A stretch of DNA of 64,000 nucleotides from Hymenobacter ginkgonis (GTDB lineage Bacteria > Bacteroidota > Bacteroidia > Cytophagales > Hymenobacteraceae): positions 1,260,105 through 1,324,104 of the forward strand of contig NZ_WQKZ01000002.1 in assembly GCF_009755225.1 (NCBI RefSeq). The letters run 5' to 3'. Shown here piece after piece: positions 25,037-34,235 of the stretch. A program made the position numbers and the translations under genes. The notes under the pieces are model-generated. The model saw nothing but the letters and a program-made list of their open reading frames with translations, made no database searches and was not told where the DNA came from. How positions within the stretch are numbered: position 1 is the first letter of the stretch; every line of letters starts with the position of its first letter.

Positions 25037-26062
25037 ATGGGGTTCTTCAATTTTTTGACCAGCGACATTGCCATTGACCTGGGCACTGCCAATACGCTAA
25101 TCATTCATAATGACAAGATTGTGGTGGATGAGCCGAGCATCATCGCCAAAGACCGTACTACTAATAAGGTAATTGCGGTGGGCAGCAAAGCCCAGCAGAT
25201 GCACGAGAAGACGCACGATAACATCAAGACCATCCGGCCGCTCAAGGACGGGGTTATTGCCGACTTCCACGCCGCCGAGGAGATGATAAAGGGCCTTATC
25301 CGGCTCATCGACACCCGCAAGCGGCTGTTTCAGCCCTCGCACCGCATGGTTATTTGCATTCCGAGCGGCATTACGGAAGTAGAAAAGCGCGCCGTGCGTG
25401 ACTCGGCCGAGCACGCCGGCGCCAAAGAAGTGTGGATGATTCAGGAGCCGATGGCCGCCGCCATCGGCATCGGCATCGACGTGGAGCAGCCCATCGGCTC
25501 GATGATAATCGACATCGGGGGCGGCACGACCGAAATCGCCGTTATTGCCCTCTCGGGCATCGTCTGCGACCAGTCTATCAAGACGGCCGGCGACGTGTTC
25601 AACCAGGATATTCTCGACTACATGCGCCGCCAGCACAACCTGCTGATTGGCGAGCGCTCGGCCGAGCGCATCAAAATCGAAGTGGGCGCGGCCCTTACTG
25701 AGCTCGACATTACGCCGCCCGACTACGAGGTGCGCGGCCGCGATTTGATGACGGGCATTCCGAAGGTGATTAAGGTGACGTCGTCGGAAATTGCGATTGC
25801 GCTCGACAAGTCGGTGGCCAAAATCGAGGAAGCTGTGCTCAAGGCGTTGGAAATCAGCCCGCCCGAGTTGTCGGCCGACATCTACGAAAACGGCATTCAT
25901 CTCACTGGCGGCGGCGCCCTGCTGCGCGGCCTCGACAAGCGCCTGGCCGCCAAAACCAAGCTGGCCATCCACATTGCCGAAGACCCGCTGCGCGCCGTGG
26001 TGCGCGGCACCGGCAAGGCCATCAAAGACATCCAAGCCTACCGCGGCGTACTGCTAACGTAA
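25037..26062 (+). CDS. mreB: Rod-shape determining actin MreB
   Basis: Bacterial actin that organises lateral wall synthesis at the inner membrane. The 341-residue length is normal. Actin-fold motifs are clear: phosphate-1 IAIDLGTANTLI, a connect-1 region with IQEPMAAAIGIGIDV, phosphate-2 SMIIDIGGGTTEIAVIAL, and the adenosine motif LTGGGALLRGLDKRL. The start near the membrane-binding FFNFLTSD helix fits MreB. It is followed by mreC and mreD, but palindrome copy 5 sits between mreB and mreC. Confidence 0.98.
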   Translation: MGFFNFLTSDIAIDLGTANTLIIHNDKIVVDEPSIIAKDRTTNKVIAVGSKAQQMHEKTHDNIKTIRPLKDGVIADFHAAEEMIKGLIRLIDTRKRLFQPSHRMVICIPSGITEVEKRAVRDSAEHAGAKEVWMIQEPMAAAIGIGIDVEQPIGSMIIDIGGGTTEIAVIALSGIVCDQSIKTAGDVFNQDILDYMRRQHNLLIGERSAERIKIEVGAALTELDITPPDYEVRGRDLMTGIPKVIKVTSSEIAIALDKSVAKIEEAVLKALEISPPELSADIYENGIHLTGGGALLRGLDKRLAAKTKLAIHIAEDPLRAVVRGTGKAIKDIQAYRGVLLT

Positions 26063-26087
26063 TCAACCTATTCGCTTACCAACCAAT

Positions 26088-26204
26088 TCGTTTGTCATTG
26101 CGAGGAGGAACGACGAAGCAATCCTTCCTTAACGCTCGCACTAGCTAAACGGCGCGGGCGAAAGGAAAGATTGCTTCGTCGTTCCTCCTCGCAATGACAA
26201 ACGA
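26088..26204. repeat. Long perfect palindrome (copy 5, divergent sequence family)
   Basis: Arms 26088-26123 and 26169-26204 are perfect 36-base complements around a 45-base loop. The arm sequence (TCATTGCGAGGAGGAACGAC) differs from the other copies but the inner edge GACGAAGCAATC keeps a GAAGCA core, and size and layout are the same. It lies inside the mreB-mreC interval. Confidence 0.85.
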
Positions 26205-26228
26205 GTTTAAGTAGCTCGCCTAGTTTTC

Positions 26229-27245
26229 ATGCGTAACCTCATTGCTTTCTTACTGCGCTACCAGGGAGTTATGCTCTTTGTGCTGCTGGAAGTTGTGAGT
26301 TTGTTTTTGTTTGTTACGAACAGCACCTACCAGCGAGCGGCGTTTTTCAACTCCTCCAATGCTTACCTGGGCGTGGTACTGGCCCGCCGCAAGGAAATAT
26401 CGGACTACTTCCGGCTCACTGACCTTAACAAGCAGCTGCTGACCGAGAATGCCCGCCTGCGCCAGCAATTGTTTCCGCCCGACTTTGCGCACCGCGAAGC
26501 CGACTCGCTGCCCGTGGGCCGCGACACGCTAGGGCACGTCATCTACCGGCACTTGCGGCCGTTGGGGGCAGTGCCGGGGGTAGGGCTACTGGCCCAAAAC
26601 GCTAAGCCAAAACCAGCGGCGCCCCGCCCTGATACGCTGCTGCTGGGCGGCGCCCGCCTGGCCGCTCAGGATGTTGCCTACCCCCTCGTGCCGGCGCGAG
26701 TTATCAACAATTCACTGCGCAGTGTGGATAACTACTTGACACTGAATGTAGGCGCCGCCGATGGCATAGAGCCGGGCCTGGGGGTGCTAAGCGCCGCCGG
26801 CATTGTGGGCCGCGTGAAGGCCGTGAGCGCGCACTACGCCACCGTCACGTCGGTGCTGCACTCGAAGTCGGCGGTGGCCGCCAAGATTAAGCGCGACGGC
26901 ACCTTTGGGAGCGTGAAGTGGCCGGGCGATGATTTCAGCCACATGCTGCTCGACTACATTCCGCGCCAAAACCGGCTGGTGCGCGGCGATACGGTGGTGA
27001 CGTCGGGCTACAACGCGGTGTTTCCAGAAGGCGTGTTTATTGGCACCGTCGAGTCGTTTGTGAAGGAGCCGGACAAGAACTTCTGGACTGTAACCTTGCG
27101 GTTGGGGACCGATTTCAGCCGCCTTACCTACGTGTACGTGGTGCACAACCGCCCCCGCGCCGAGCGCGATTCGCTCGAAGCCAGCGTGGTAGCGCCCGAG
27201 CCGCCTACGCCCAAATTAGTTGTCCCTAAACACCCCCCGCGATGA
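26229..27245 (+). CDS. mreC: Rod-shape determining protein MreC
   Basis: Periplasmic scaffold of the elongation machinery. The 338-residue product has an N-terminal anchor (GVMLFVLLEVVSLFLFV), a coiled-coil segment near residues 60-85 (LNKQLLTENARLRQQLF), and the two beta-barrel domains of MreC with VINNSLRSVDNYLTLNVGAADGIEPGLGV, GIVGRVKAVSAHYATVTSV and VVTSGYNAVFPEGVFIGTV. A linker with many Pro/Ala residues follows about residue 115. The stop overlaps the mreD start by four bases. Confidence 0.95.
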   Translation: MRNLIAFLLRYQGVMLFVLLEVVSLFLFVTNSTYQRAAFFNSSNAYLGVVLARRKEISDYFRLTDLNKQLLTENARLRQQLFPPDFAHREADSLPVGRDTLGHVIYRHLRPLGAVPGVGLLAQNAKPKPAAPRPDTLLLGGARLAAQDVAYPLVPARVINNSLRSVDNYLTLNVGAADGIEPGLGVLSAAGIVGRVKAVSAHYATVTSVLHSKSAVAAKIKRDGTFGSVKWPGDDFSHMLLDYIPRQNRLVRGDTVVTSGYNAVFPEGVFIGTVESFVKEPDKNFWTVTLRLGTDFSRLTYVYVVHNRPRAERDSLEASVVAPEPPTPKLVVPKHPPR

Positions 27246-27769
27246 GTGTAGTTGGAATGCTGGTGCGGCAGCTGCTGCGCTATGGCCTCTATGCCGGGGC
27301 TTATATCTTGCTCATCAGCCAGTTGTCGTTGTTCGACCGGGGCTGGTGCTTTTTCTACCTGGGCTTTTTGCTCTTTCTGCCGCTCGGCACGCCGGTAGCG
27401 GTGCAGCTACTGCTGGGCTTCGCCATGGGCCTGACCATGGACATTACCTATGATACCGGCGGGCTGCACGCCGCAGCGGCCGTGCTGCTGGCCTACTTGC
27501 GCCCCTGGGTGCTGCGCCTGCTCACGCCGCGCGACGGCTACGACGCCCAGGACAGCGTGAATGTGCACCAGATGGGTTGGCAGTGGTTTATGGTGTACCT
27601 GCTGCTGCTCGTAGGCCTGCACCACCTGGCGTATTTCCTGCTTGAACTGGGCTCGTTCCGCCACTTTGGGCTCACGCTCACGCGCATTCTGGCTAGCATC
27701 GCCTTCACCAGCGTGGCCATGCTGATAGTGCAGCTACTATTTTTCCCCGTGCGGCGGGGCAGGGGGTAG
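27242..27769 (+). CDS. mreD: Rod-shape determining protein MreD
   Basis: Small polytopic inner-membrane partner of MreC. The 175-residue product has about five hydrophobic spans, with PLGTPVAVQLLLGFAMGLTMDITYDTGGLHAAA carrying the conserved Asp and Gly residues of MreD between spans 2 and 4. It overlaps mreC by four bases (ATGA). In most Bacteroidota mrdA (PBP2) and rodA follow; here a large alpha-2-macroglobulin gene comes next instead. Confidence 0.92.
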   Translation: MSVVGMLVRQLLRYGLYAGAYILLISQLSLFDRGWCFFYLGFLLFLPLGTPVAVQLLLGFAMGLTMDITYDTGGLHAAAAVLLAYLRPWVLRLLTPRDGYDAQDSVNVHQMGWQWFMVYLLLLVGLHHLAYFLLELGSFRHFGLTLTRILASIAFTSVAMLIVQLLFFPVRRGRG

Positions 27770-27873
27770 GGATACAGCGCGGGCTTTGCGGGCCTGCACT
27801 ATGCAAAAGCGTGTGCAGTTGGCCCGGTTCTGGCATCTTTAACAGGAAAATAAGGCCGGTTGGCCCACTAGAT

Positions 27874-30800
27874 ATGCGTATCGTCCTGCTTTGTTGCTTG
27901 TTGCTGATGACTGTCTTGCTCGCCGATTCGGCCGCGCCGGGGCCGCCTACCCCCTTCGCGGCGCAGTGGACAAAGATTGACGGCTTGCTGAAAAAAGGCC
28001 TCACGGCCAGTGCCGCGCCGCTGGTCGAAAAAATTTACCAGCAAGCCAAAAAGACCCACAACTCTCCGGCTTATGTGCGGGCATTGCTCTACAAAATACG
28101 GCTGCTGCAAGCCAAGCAGGACGACGCCGACGAGAAAGCCATTGCCCTACTCGAAAGCGATGTAAAAACGGCGCAGTTTCCGGCCCGGCCTATTATACAC
28201 TCGCTGCTGGCCGAGCTATACGCCAACTACTACAACCAGCACCGCTACCAGCTTTACCAGCGCACGGCGGGCGCTACCCCCACCGCCAGCGCCCAGCCCA
28301 GCGGCGCCGACGGCGGCACTACCCTCGCCGCCTGGGACGCCCGCCGGCTGGGGGCGGCCATTGTGCAGCACTACGAGTTGTCGGTGGAAGATGAACCCCA
28401 GCGGCAATTGAAAACTACTCTGGCCGACCTCGGCGACCTGGCGGCTGGCGGCGACGCCGAAGGCCGCCAGCTGCGGCCCACGCTCTACGATTTGCTGGCT
28501 CAGCGCGCCATCGCGGGCTTGCAAAACCAAGAACTGTACATCACGAAGCCTGAGCAGCAGTTTCAAGCGACTGACCCCAAGCTGTTTGGCAGTGCCCAAG
28601 AATTTGCGGCGCTGAAGCTGACGGGCCCAGCCGCCGACTCGCTGAGTGGCCAGCTGCACGTGCTGCGCCTGTTGCAGCGCCTCACGGCCGCGCGCTTGCC
28701 GCTGGCCGCCACCAACCCCGCCGCTCTGGCCGATGTGGACTTGCAGCGCCTCGACTACCTGCGCGGCCTCACAGTGGGCACCGACCTGGCCAGCCTGTAT
28801 GAGCCGATGCTGGTACGCCTGGCCGAAACGTATAAAGCCCTACCCCTCAGCACGGAATTTATCGCTCGCCACGCCGAGGCCCAGCGCGAAGCCGGCCACA
28901 ACGTGGCCGCCGTGCAGCTCGCTCGCGAAGCCGAAGCGCGGTTTCCCAAATCGCGCGGCGCGGCACAAGCCCGCACGCTGCGCCAGCAGGTAGAGCGCCC
29001 CGAGCTAGCCTTTGTGGCCGCCGATGTAGTTGTACCCGGCCAGCCCTGGCGCTTCGATATCACAGCGCGCAACGTGACCGCCCTACAGGCTTGGGCTTAC
29101 CGTATTACGCTGCAAGAGTGGCGCAACTTTAGCCAGTACGACGAGCGCAATCGGACCTTACCCCAGCGCTTTGCCCGCGCCCTCAAAGCCGCGCCCGCTG
29201 CTACTTGGGGAGTGCCCGTGCCAGCGTCGCCCTTGGATTATAAGGAGCAAAAGCTGGCCGCTGCCGGCGCGCCGCTGCCCATCGGCTACTACCTGGTGGT
29301 GCTCAGCAACCAAGCGGCCAGCCCTACCCGGCAGCAGCCCGGCGACGTGGCCGCTTATGCCGTGGTGGGCGCCAGCGAGCTGAGCGCCCTCAACCGGCGC
29401 GACGTCGATACCGGTGCCACGCAGCTGCTGGTGTTGCAGCGCCAAACCGGCGCGCTGCTAGCCGATGTGCGCGCCCAAGCTATTTATACCCACTACGACC
29501 GCCAGCTGAACAAGCAGGTAGACCGCCTGGGGTCGGTGGTGCAAACGAATGCCGCAGGCGAAGCGCCCCTGCTAACGCCCACGGAAATAAGAACTGCCGG
29601 GAGCATCTCGATTACTGAAATTCTGAGCAGCGTGCGCGTGTGGCGCGGCCCCGATACGCTGCTGCTCCGCAATGTGAACGGCTACTACCAGCCCCGGCCT
29701 AGTGCCGATGCTCCCGCCCAGCGCCACGCGTTTTTATTCAGCGACCGCGCCATTTACCGGCCGGGGCAAACGCTGTATTTCAAGGGAATCGTAACCCAAA
29801 CGCTGAGCGGCAAAAACAGCTTGCTTACCGGCCAGCCGGTGAGCGTGCGACTGGTCGATGTGAATGGCCAGACCGTGCAAACGCTGCCCTTCACCACTTC
29901 TGATTTTGGTTCTTTTCACGGTTCAGTGGTGCTGCCAGCGGGCTTGCTCAACGGCGAAATGAGCCTGCAAACCGACGACGGTAGCCTCAGCTTTGCGGTG
30001 GAGGACTACAAGCGGCCGACTTTTTTGGTAACGCTCGACTCGGTGCCTGGCCGGCCACAACTGGGCCAGCCGCTTACGGTGGGGGGTAGGGCCCGCGCCT
30101 ACGCCGGCCAGCCCACCGACGGCGCCACGGTGCAGTACCGCGTCACGCGGCGCGAGCTGTGGCTGCTCGACTACGGCTTCGGCGGGCGCGGTATCTCGCG
30201 GCCGGGGCCAGGCCGCGGCAGCCAGGAAATCGCTCACGGCACCGCCACCACCGATGCTGAGGGCCGCTTCAGCCTCACCTTTACGCCGCCCGTGGTGCCC
30301 CGCGTGCCGGGTGCGCGCCGGGGCTGGGAGCCGGGCTACCTGTTTGAAATAACGGCCGATATAACCGACGCGGCCGGCGAAACGCGCAGCGCCAGCCGGA
30401 GCTTCCCCATTGGCCGCAACCCGCTGAGCCTGGCTATTACGGGCCCCGCCACGGCCGACCGCCAGGCCCTACCCCCCTTCACGTTGCTAGGCACCAATGC
30501 CACCGGCGAGCCACTGCCTGCCGCGGGGGTGCTGCGCCTGCTGGCTCGCCATTTTCGTCCCAATCCGGCTGGGGTGCCCGGCCCCGTATCCGAAGCGGAA
30601 GACAATGAATTGGCGCCGACTCTGGTCAAAACGCAATTATTTGATACCAAAAACGGCCCCGCGCTCGACCTAACCGGCCTGCTGGCCGACGCCCCCACCG
30701 GCCGCTACCGCCTCGAAGCCCAGGCCACTGGCGCCGACTCGGCGCGGGCGCACCTCGACTTCACCTTCTATGATTCGCGGGCCACGGCTATCCCCTTCGC

Positions 30801-33800
30801 CACGCCCGACTGGTTTGTGGCACCCGCCGACAGTGTGGCGCCCAGCCAGCCCGCCACGGTGCTGCTGGGGAGCAGCGATGCCGGTGCCCGCATTCTGCTC
30901 GAAGTGGAGCGCGGTGGCCAACTCCTGCGCCACGAGTGGCTGACGCTGAGCGCCAACGAGCAGCGCCGCCTCACTATCGAAAGTGGCCCGGCTGCATCCT
31001 CAGGCCCGCTCTACATCCACACTACGCAGGTGCGCGACAACCACCTCTACCGCCACGATGCCACGGTGCAAGTAGCCGAAAAGCCGCAGTCATTGCAGCT
31101 CGCCATCAGCACTTTCCGCGACCGGCTGCAACCCGGCCAAAAGGAGACTTGGCGCGTTACCATCCGCCAGGCCAATGGCCGCGCGGCCGACGCCGAGCTG
31201 GTGGCCACGCTCTACGACCAGAGCCTGGATATTTTCCGGCGGCACAGCTTTAGTGAGCTCAACTTTGGTGGTGATTATTACCCGGCGCGTTTTGGCTGGC
31301 AAGGGAGTTTTGGGTCGCTGTATTCGCAGGAAATGGCTGCTGGCTTGGCGGTTGCGGAGCAAGCGGCGGTGCGGTATCCATCGCTCAAGCTTAGCCTGTC
31401 GGATAAGGAGCAGGTAGTGCAGGAAGTGGTAGAGTACAAAGTCAGAACGGACGTGACGGGTGCTGTGTCAATGGCCGCGCCCAGCGCTAGCCCGCGCGTA
31501 ATGATTCGGGGCGCCCGCGCCATCGGTGCTGACGCCAAGCAACTGAACGAAGTCGTAGCCGTTGGCTACGGCACGCCCAAAGCGCCCGCGCCCGACCTCA
31601 GCACCGTGCCTACCCGGTCCGATTTCCGCGAAACGGCCTTCTGGCAGCCGGCCCTACGCACGGATAAAAACGGCGACCTCGTGCTCGAATTTCAACTGCC
31701 CGAGGCCGTGACGCGCTGGCAGCTGCTGGCCCTGGCCCACGACAAAAACCTGCACGCTGGCCAGCTCGCCCGCCAGCTTGTGACGCAGAAAGAAATCCAG
31801 ATTTCGCCCAACGCGCCGCGCTTCCTCCGGCCCGGCGACACGTTCACGTTCCCGGCCAAATTCTCAAACCTCACCGATAAGCCCGTCAGCGGTACGGCCC
31901 AACTGTTTTTGCTCGACGCGGCTACGGGTCAAGATATTACCAGCCAGCTGCTTAAAGGCGATGCTCAGCAAGCGGTGGCCGCCGCGCCGCACCGGAGCGT
32001 TGCTTTGGGCTGGAGCTTGAGCCTACCCCCCGATTTTGCACCGACCGCCGTTACCTACCGGGTTGTGGCGCAAAGCCAAGCCGCCGTGGGCAGCGGGCAG
32101 CCAACTGATAAGGGCCGCAGAAGCAAGCGTCAGGGCACCTCAATTCAAAAAGCAGGGGTAGGGGCTACCTATTCCGACGGCGAGGAAAACACGCTCCCTG
32201 TGCTGCTCAACCGCCTACTCATCACCGAAAGCCTACCGCTGCCCATCGTTGGCCCCGGCACCAAGGAGTTTGAGTTGAAAAAACTGACCAGCACCAGCAG
32301 CCCGACCCGCCGCAACTACTCGCTGACGCTAGAAATGACGGCCAACCCCGCCTGGTACGCCGTGCAGAGCCTGCCCTACCTGATGGAATACCCGTATGAG
32401 GGCGCCGAACAGGTATTCAGCCGCTTGTATGCCAACTTGTTGGCAGCGCAGATTTTGAAGTCCAATCCGCGCTTTAAAGCCGTACTGGCCGAGTGGACGC
32501 GCCAAGCCCAGAGCGGTACCGCCACCCAGAAAAATGCCCTCGCCAGCAAGCTAGCGCAAAACCAGGAACTCAAAAACCTGCTCTTGCAGGAAACGCCGTG
32601 GGTGCGCGATGCCCAGGGCGAAACCGAGCGCCTGGCCCGCCTCAGCACGCTGTTTGACGAAACGCGCCTGCAAGGCGAAACGGCCCGCGCTCTGGCCAAG
32701 CTCCAGCAGATGCAGGGGGGGAGCGGGGCCTTCCCGTGGTTCGAGAAAATGCCCGATGACCGCTACATCACGCAGCTTATTGTGGCGGGTTTTGGCAAGC
32801 TGAAGAAGCTCAATGCCTTCGACGCCAGCCAGGACGCTACCGCCCGCACTATTCTGCAAAATGCGCTCGGCTACCTCGACGCCACCACGGCCCGCGACTA
32901 CACCTTGCTGCGCCAGCAAAACAACGTGAAGCTGGCCGACAACCACCTCGGCGACTTGCAAATTCAGGCGCTATATGCGCGCAGCTTCTGGCCGCAGCCG
33001 GCCATGCTGGCCAGCGCCAAAGCCGCCTACGCCTACTACCGCGGCCAGGCGGCCACCTACTGGCTTGCCCAAACGCGCTACCTACAAGCGCAAGTAGCGC
33101 TGGCCTTATTCCGGGAAAATAAGACGGCCGCTGCACCTCAGGCAATCCTGCGTGCGCTGGCTGAAAACGCCCTCCACTCGCCCGAGCTGGGCATGTATTG
33201 GAAGGACGTGCGCGGCGGCTACTATTGGCGCGAGGCGCCCACCGAAACGCAGGCCACGCTCATCGAAGCCTTCGACGAGGTCAAAAACGACCAAAAGTCG
33301 GTGGACGAGATGAAGCTCTGGCTGCTGGCCCATAAGCAAACCCACAACTGGGAAAGCACCCGCGCCACCGCCGATGCCTGCTACGCCCTGCTGCTGCGCG
33401 GCACCGACTGGCTGGCCACCCCGCAGCCGATACAAAGTAGCGTGGGCGGCGAAAAAGTTAAGCCCGAGACTAGCCAAGCCGGCACCGGCTACTTCAAAAC
33501 CAGCTGGCTGGCAGCCGATATCAAGCCTGCTCAGGGCCGGGTAACTGTTACGAAAGCTGATGCGGGCGTGGCCTGGGGCACCCTCTACTGGCAGTATTTT
33601 GAGGACCTGGATAAGGTGACGCCCGCCGCTACCCCCCTCAGCCTTGAGCGTGAACTGTACCGCGAAACGCCCTCGGCGGCGGGCCCGCAGCTTACGCGCA
33701 TCACGGCTGCTACCCCCCTCCATGTAGGCGAGGCGCTGGTAGTACGCCTGGTGCTGCGCACCGACCGCGAGCTCGAATACGTGCACCTTAAAGACCAGCG

Positions 33801-34059
33801 CGCCGCCGGCCTCGAACCCCTAAGCCAGACGAGCGGCTACCGCTACCAAAACGGCCTGGGCTATTACGAGAGCCCCCGCGATGCGGCTACCAACTTCTTT
33901 CTGAGCACCGTGCCGCGCGGCACCCACGTATTCGAGTACCGCTTGCGCGCCAGCCAAGCGGGTAATTTTTCGGGTGGTCTCAGCCAGGTGCAGTGCCTGT
34001 ATGCTCCCGAGTTTGGGGCCAATTCGGCGGGGCAGCGACTCACGGTCGCGCCACAATAA
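27874..34059 (+). CDS. Alpha-2-macroglobulin family protein with SusC-like insert, thioester Cys absent
   Basis: A 2061-residue exported protein. The ATG at 27874 gives a signal peptide (IVLLCCLLLMTVLLADSA); the open frame begins earlier at 27811 without one. The N-terminal 380 residues are helical. MG-type beta domains follow, including FLFSDRAIYRPGQTLYFKGI near 630 and the bait-region neighbourhood. About residues 1190-1240 include VMIRGARAIGAD and LNEVVAVGYGT, which resemble the plug and TonB-box region of SusC receptors. The macroglobulin core resumes with DFRETAFWQPALRTDKNG. The thioester motif, normally with Cys-x-Glu-Gln, reads YPYEGAEQVFSRLY (Gly1510), so no thioester can form. A thioester-domain helical toroid and a C-terminal receptor-like domain follow. 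These proteins are thought to trap proteases or guard the envelope. It stands after mreD. Confidence 0.88.
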   Translation: MRIVLLCCLLLMTVLLADSAAPGPPTPFAAQWTKIDGLLKKGLTASAAPLVEKIYQQAKKTHNSPAYVRALLYKIRLLQAKQDDADEKAIALLESDVKTAQFPARPIIHSLLAELYANYYNQHRYQLYQRTAGATPTASAQPSGADGGTTLAAWDARRLGAAIVQHYELSVEDEPQRQLKTTLADLGDLAAGGDAEGRQLRPTLYDLLAQRAIAGLQNQELYITKPEQQFQATDPKLFGSAQEFAALKLTGPAADSLSGQLHVLRLLQRLTAARLPLAATNPAALADVDLQRLDYLRGLTVGTDLASLYEPMLVRLAETYKALPLSTEFIARHAEAQREAGHNVAAVQLAREAEARFPKSRGAAQARTLRQQVERPELAFVAADVVVPGQPWRFDITARNVTALQAWAYRITLQEWRNFSQYDERNRTLPQRFARALKAAPAATWGVPVPASPLDYKEQKLAAAGAPLPIGYYLVVLSNQAASPTRQQPGDVAAYAVVGASELSALNRRDVDTGATQLLVLQRQTGALLADVRAQAIYTHYDRQLNKQVDRLGSVVQTNAAGEAPLLTPTEIRTAGSISITEILSSVRVWRGPDTLLLRNVNGYYQPRPSADAPAQRHAFLFSDRAIYRPGQTLYFKGIVTQTLSGKNSLLTGQPVSVRLVDVNGQTVQTLPFTTSDFGSFHGSVVLPAGLLNGEMSLQTDDGSLSFAVEDYKRPTFLVTLDSVPGRPQLGQPLTVGGRARAYAGQPTDGATVQYRVTRRELWLLDYGFGGRGISRPGPGRGSQEIAHGTATTDAEGRFSLTFTPPVVPRVPGARRGWEPGYLFEITADITDAAGETRSASRSFPIGRNPLSLAITGPATADRQALPPFTLLGTNATGEPLPAAGVLRLLARHFRPNPAGVPGPVSEAEDNELAPTLVKTQLFDTKNGPALDLTGLLADAPTGRYRLEAQATGADSARAHLDFTFYDSRATAIPFATPDWFVAPADSVAPSQPATVLLGSSDAGARILLEVERGGQLLRHEWLTLSANEQRRLTIESGPAASSGPLYIHTTQVRDNHLYRHDATVQVAEKPQSLQLAISTFRDRLQPGQKETWRVTIRQANGRAADAELVATLYDQSLDIFRRHSFSELNFGGDYYPARFGWQGSFGSLYSQEMAAGLAVAEQAAVRYPSLKLSLSDKEQVVQEVVEYKVRTDVTGAVSMAAPSASPRVMIRGARAIGADAKQLNEVVAVGYGTPKAPAPDLSTVPTRSDFRETAFWQPALRTDKNGDLVLEFQLPEAVTRWQLLALAHDKNLHAGQLARQLVTQKEIQISPNAPRFLRPGDTFTFPAKFSNLTDKPVSGTAQLFLLDAATGQDITSQLLKGDAQQAVAAAPHRSVALGWSLSLPPDFAPTAVTYRVVAQSQAAVGSGQPTDKGRRSKRQGTSIQKAGVGATYSDGEENTLPVLLNRLLITESLPLPIVGPGTKEFELKKLTSTSSPTRRNYSLTLEMTANPAWYAVQSLPYLMEYPYEGAEQVFSRLYANLLAAQILKSNPRFKAVLAEWTRQAQSGTATQKNALASKLAQNQELKNLLLQETPWVRDAQGETERLARLSTLFDETRLQGETARALAKLQQMQGGSGAFPWFEKMPDDRYITQLIVAGFGKLKKLNAFDASQDATARTILQNALGYLDATTARDYTLLRQQNNVKLADNHLGDLQIQALYARSFWPQPAMLASAKAAYAYYRGQAATYWLAQTRYLQAQVALALFRENKTAAAPQAILRALAENALHSPELGMYWKDVRGGYYWREAPTETQATLIEAFDEVKNDQKSVDEMKLWLLAHKQTHNWESTRATADACYALLLRGTDWLATPQPIQSSVGGEKVKPETSQAGTGYFKTSWLAADIKPAQGRVTVTKADAGVAWGTLYWQYFEDLDKVTPAATPLSLERELYRETPSAAGPQLTRITAATPLHVGEALVVRLVLRTDRELEYVHLKDQRAAGLEPLSQTSGYRYQNGLGYYESPRDAATNFFLSTVPRGTHVFEYRLRASQAGNFSGGLSQVQCLYAPEFGANSAGQRLTVAPQ

Positions 34060-34176
34060 CCCGGTGGCAACAGGCACGTTGGCCCCCTTGGCCGCAACAA
34101 TCACTGGCACTGTTTGGTGAGCGCCAGCTGGCTGTGGCCGAGGGGGGTAGCGCCTTAAGCGGGGCACTGGCTCAGC

Positions 34177-34207
34177 TTGTGCGGGTGGGGGCTGGCCCCT
34201 ATTTTTG
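34177..34207 (+). promoter_or_regulatory. Promoter with -33 TTG and -7 TAnnTTTG
   Basis: TTG at 34177-34179 and TATTTTTG at 34200-34207 are spaced by 20 bases, close to the Bacteroidota consensus. The gene starts at 34236. This is the best-formed promoter in the window. Confidence 0.6.
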
Positions 34208-34235
34208 TTTTTCTAAATTATTCAGTAAGTTATAA

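Noticed and set aside
25097..26035. 312-codon open stretch on the minus strand across mreB
   Set aside because: mreB is fully conserved; the shadow frame has no start context or motif.
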